DNA of 30,340 nt. Origin: Chloroflexi bacterium 13_1_40CM_68_21. GTDB lineage: Bacteria > Chloroflexota > Limnocylindria > P2-11E. Location: contig MNEO01000048.1 in assembly GCA_001917735.1 (NCBI GenBank), positions 1-30,340 on the forward strand, in the 5' to 3' direction. The notes under the pieces were generated by a model that searched no databases, was not told the DNA's origin, and worked only from the letters and a program-made list of their open reading frames with translations. The position numbers were made by a program, and so were the translations under genes. Positions 29,251 to 30,340 of this stretch are shown here, one piece after another; position 1 is the first letter of the stretch; each line of letters begins with the position of its first letter.

Positions 29251-30340
29251 CGCGGTTCCATGTCGTTGGGATCGGCGGCATGGGGATGTCGGCGATCGCG
29301 CGCCTCTTGCTCGCACGCGGCGATGACGTGAGCGGCTCGGACAACGGCGCCTGGCCCCTCGCCCAGGCGCTTGCCGCGGACGGGGTCGCGGTCGCCACGT
29401 CGTTCGAGGCCGCGAACCTGGAGGGAGCCGATGTGGTGATCCGCTCGAGCGCATACGGCGACGCGAATCCCGAGGTCGCCGCGGCGCGCGCCAAGCGCAT
29501 ACCGATCTGGAAGCGCGACGACGCCTGGCGCGAGCTCGCCAAAGGAAAGCGCGTCGTCGCCGTCGCCGGCACCCATGGAAAGAGCACCACCACGGCCCTC
29601 ACCTGGACGGCGCTGCGCGCGGGTGGACTCGACCCCTCGCTCCTCTGCGGCGCGGTCCTTCGGGATCTGGGCTCGAATGCCTATGCGGGCGGTGGAGACA
29701 TCCTGGTGATCGAGGCTGACGAGTACGACCGGGCCTTTCTGGCGCTCGAGCCGGAGATCGCGCTCGTGACCAACGTCGACCACGACCATGTCGACGTCTT
29801 CCCGGCGCGGTCCGACTACGCCGAAGCGTTCACGTCATTCGCGGCGGGCATCGTGCCCGGCGGTTCGCTCGTCGCCTGCGCCGACGACGACGGCGCGGCG
29901 CGCCTTTCGGCGAGCGCGATGCATCAGCTGCCGGGCCGGACGGTCGCGACCTACGGCACGGCGGAGGAGGCGACGTATCGCGTGGTCGAGCTCGGGCAGC
30001 GTCCGAATGGCGTGTCGTTCATTCTCACGGGCCCCTTCGAGGTCCCGGTGCCGGTAGCGCTTCGGCTCGCTGGCGGCCACAACGCGCGGAACGCCGCAGG
30101 TGCGCTTGCCGCGGCGGATGCGTTCGGCGTGCCGGCCAGCTCCGCCGCGCAAGCTTTCGCCACGTTCACCGGCACCGAGCGACGTCTCGAAGAGCTCGGC
30201 ACCGCGGGCGGGATCACCGTGGTCGACGACTACGCGCACCATCCGGTGGAGATCCGCGCGTCCATCGACGCGGTCCGCGCGCGCGCCTCCGGGCGTGTGG
30301 TCGTGCTGTTCCAACCGCACACGCCGAGCCGGCTCCGGGC
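29241..30340 (+). CDS. murC: UDP-N-acetylmuramate--L-alanine ligase MurC (3' end outside window)
   Basis: About 366 codons of a Mur ligase of usual length near 460. The Rossmann N-terminus FHVVGIGGMGMSAIA (residues 6-20), the ATP loop AGTHGKSTTT (109-118), IEADEYDRAF, TNVDHDHVD, GGHNARNAAGA, VVDDYAHHPVEI and VVLFQPHTPSRL are MurC hallmarks. It attaches L-Ala to UDP-MurNAc, the step whose fidelity PgeF is thought to support. ATG 29241 overlaps murG by 10 nt; GTG 29247 would give the 4-nt GTGA overlap found at most neighbours and is equally likely. The reading frame is open at the window edge. Confidence 0.95.
   Translation, partial: MHVTRFHVVGIGGMGMSAIARLLLARGDDVSGSDNGAWPLAQALAADGVAVATSFEAANLEGADVVIRSSAYGDANPEVAAARAKRIPIWKRDDAWRELAKGKRVVAVAGTHGKSTTTALTWTALRAGGLDPSLLCGAVLRDLGSNAYAGGGDILVIEADEYDRAFLALEPEIALVTNVDHDHVDVFPARSDYAEAFTSFAAGIVPGGSLVACADDDGAARLSASAMHQLPGRTVATYGTAEEATYRVVELGQRPNGVSFILTGPFEVPVPVALRLAGGHNARNAAGALAAADAFGVPASSAAQAFATFTGTERRLEELGTAGGITVVDDYAHHPVEIRASIDAVRARASGRVVVLFQPHTPSRLR

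Overview
The window looks like a chromosomal segment of a high-GC, free-living bacterium. GTG and TTG starts are frequent, and many neighbouring genes share a stop/start overlap of the form NTGA. There are no phage, plasmid, IS or CRISPR signs. The division and cell-wall gene order, the RNase P RNA and the mix of proteins would suit Chloroflexota (a Limnocylindria-like lineage) or a nearby high-GC phylum. That assignment is inference from style and content, not from a marker search.

Layout. (1) 82-1383: a CNNM/CBS membrane protein, followed by two tiny convergent membrane-protein ORFs whose stops overlap. (2) 1611-3502, minus strand: parA, parB and a 55-residue membrane protein, the chromosome segregation operon. 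(3) 3503-4163: hairpin-rich spacer, a CAU-anticodon tRNA and a UBP-type zinc-finger protein. (4) 4160-6684, minus: an ABC-2 type exporter (ATPase plus a large permease). (5) 6745-8953, plus: PLP threonine/serine dehydratase, RNase HI and a degenerate phosphotransferase-fold protein in a tightly overlapped operon, then the RNase P RNA gene at 8993-9278. (6) 9349-10183: a CHRD lipoprotein, a terminator and a 49-residue membrane protein. (7) 10184-13096: a leader with a 26-codon ORF and mutually exclusive antiterminator and terminator stems, followed by an ABC ATPase, its permease and a tandem-GNAT acetyltransferase. (8) 13130-17175: divergent M3 and S9A (prolyl oligopeptidase) peptidases. (9) 17172-18593: a small zinc-ribbon protein and fabH. 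(10) 18807-30340: the dcw cluster, namely promoter, MraZ boxes, mraZ, rsmH, ftsL-like, ftsI, murF, mraY, pgeF, murD, ftsW, murG and murC (cut by the window end).

How the parts work together. The dcw cluster supplies the cytoplasmic Mur ligases, lipid I and lipid II synthesis and the septal FtsW/FtsI polymerase pair. It lacks murE at its usual place and carries pgeF between mraY and murD. PgeF (YfiH) is reported to keep L-Ser out of the first stem-peptide position, so that site makes biological sense. The 10184-13096 block is the best candidate for a regulated system not yet described: a putative ribosome-stalling attenuator in front of a drug-type exporter and an acetyltransferase.

Other points to check: rsmH lacks an in-frame canonical start at its conserved N-terminus, ftsW reads about 130-170 nt into murG, the RNase P RNA appears to lack P13/P14, and GC-rich hairpin sequences recur at several gene borders, twice inside reading frames.
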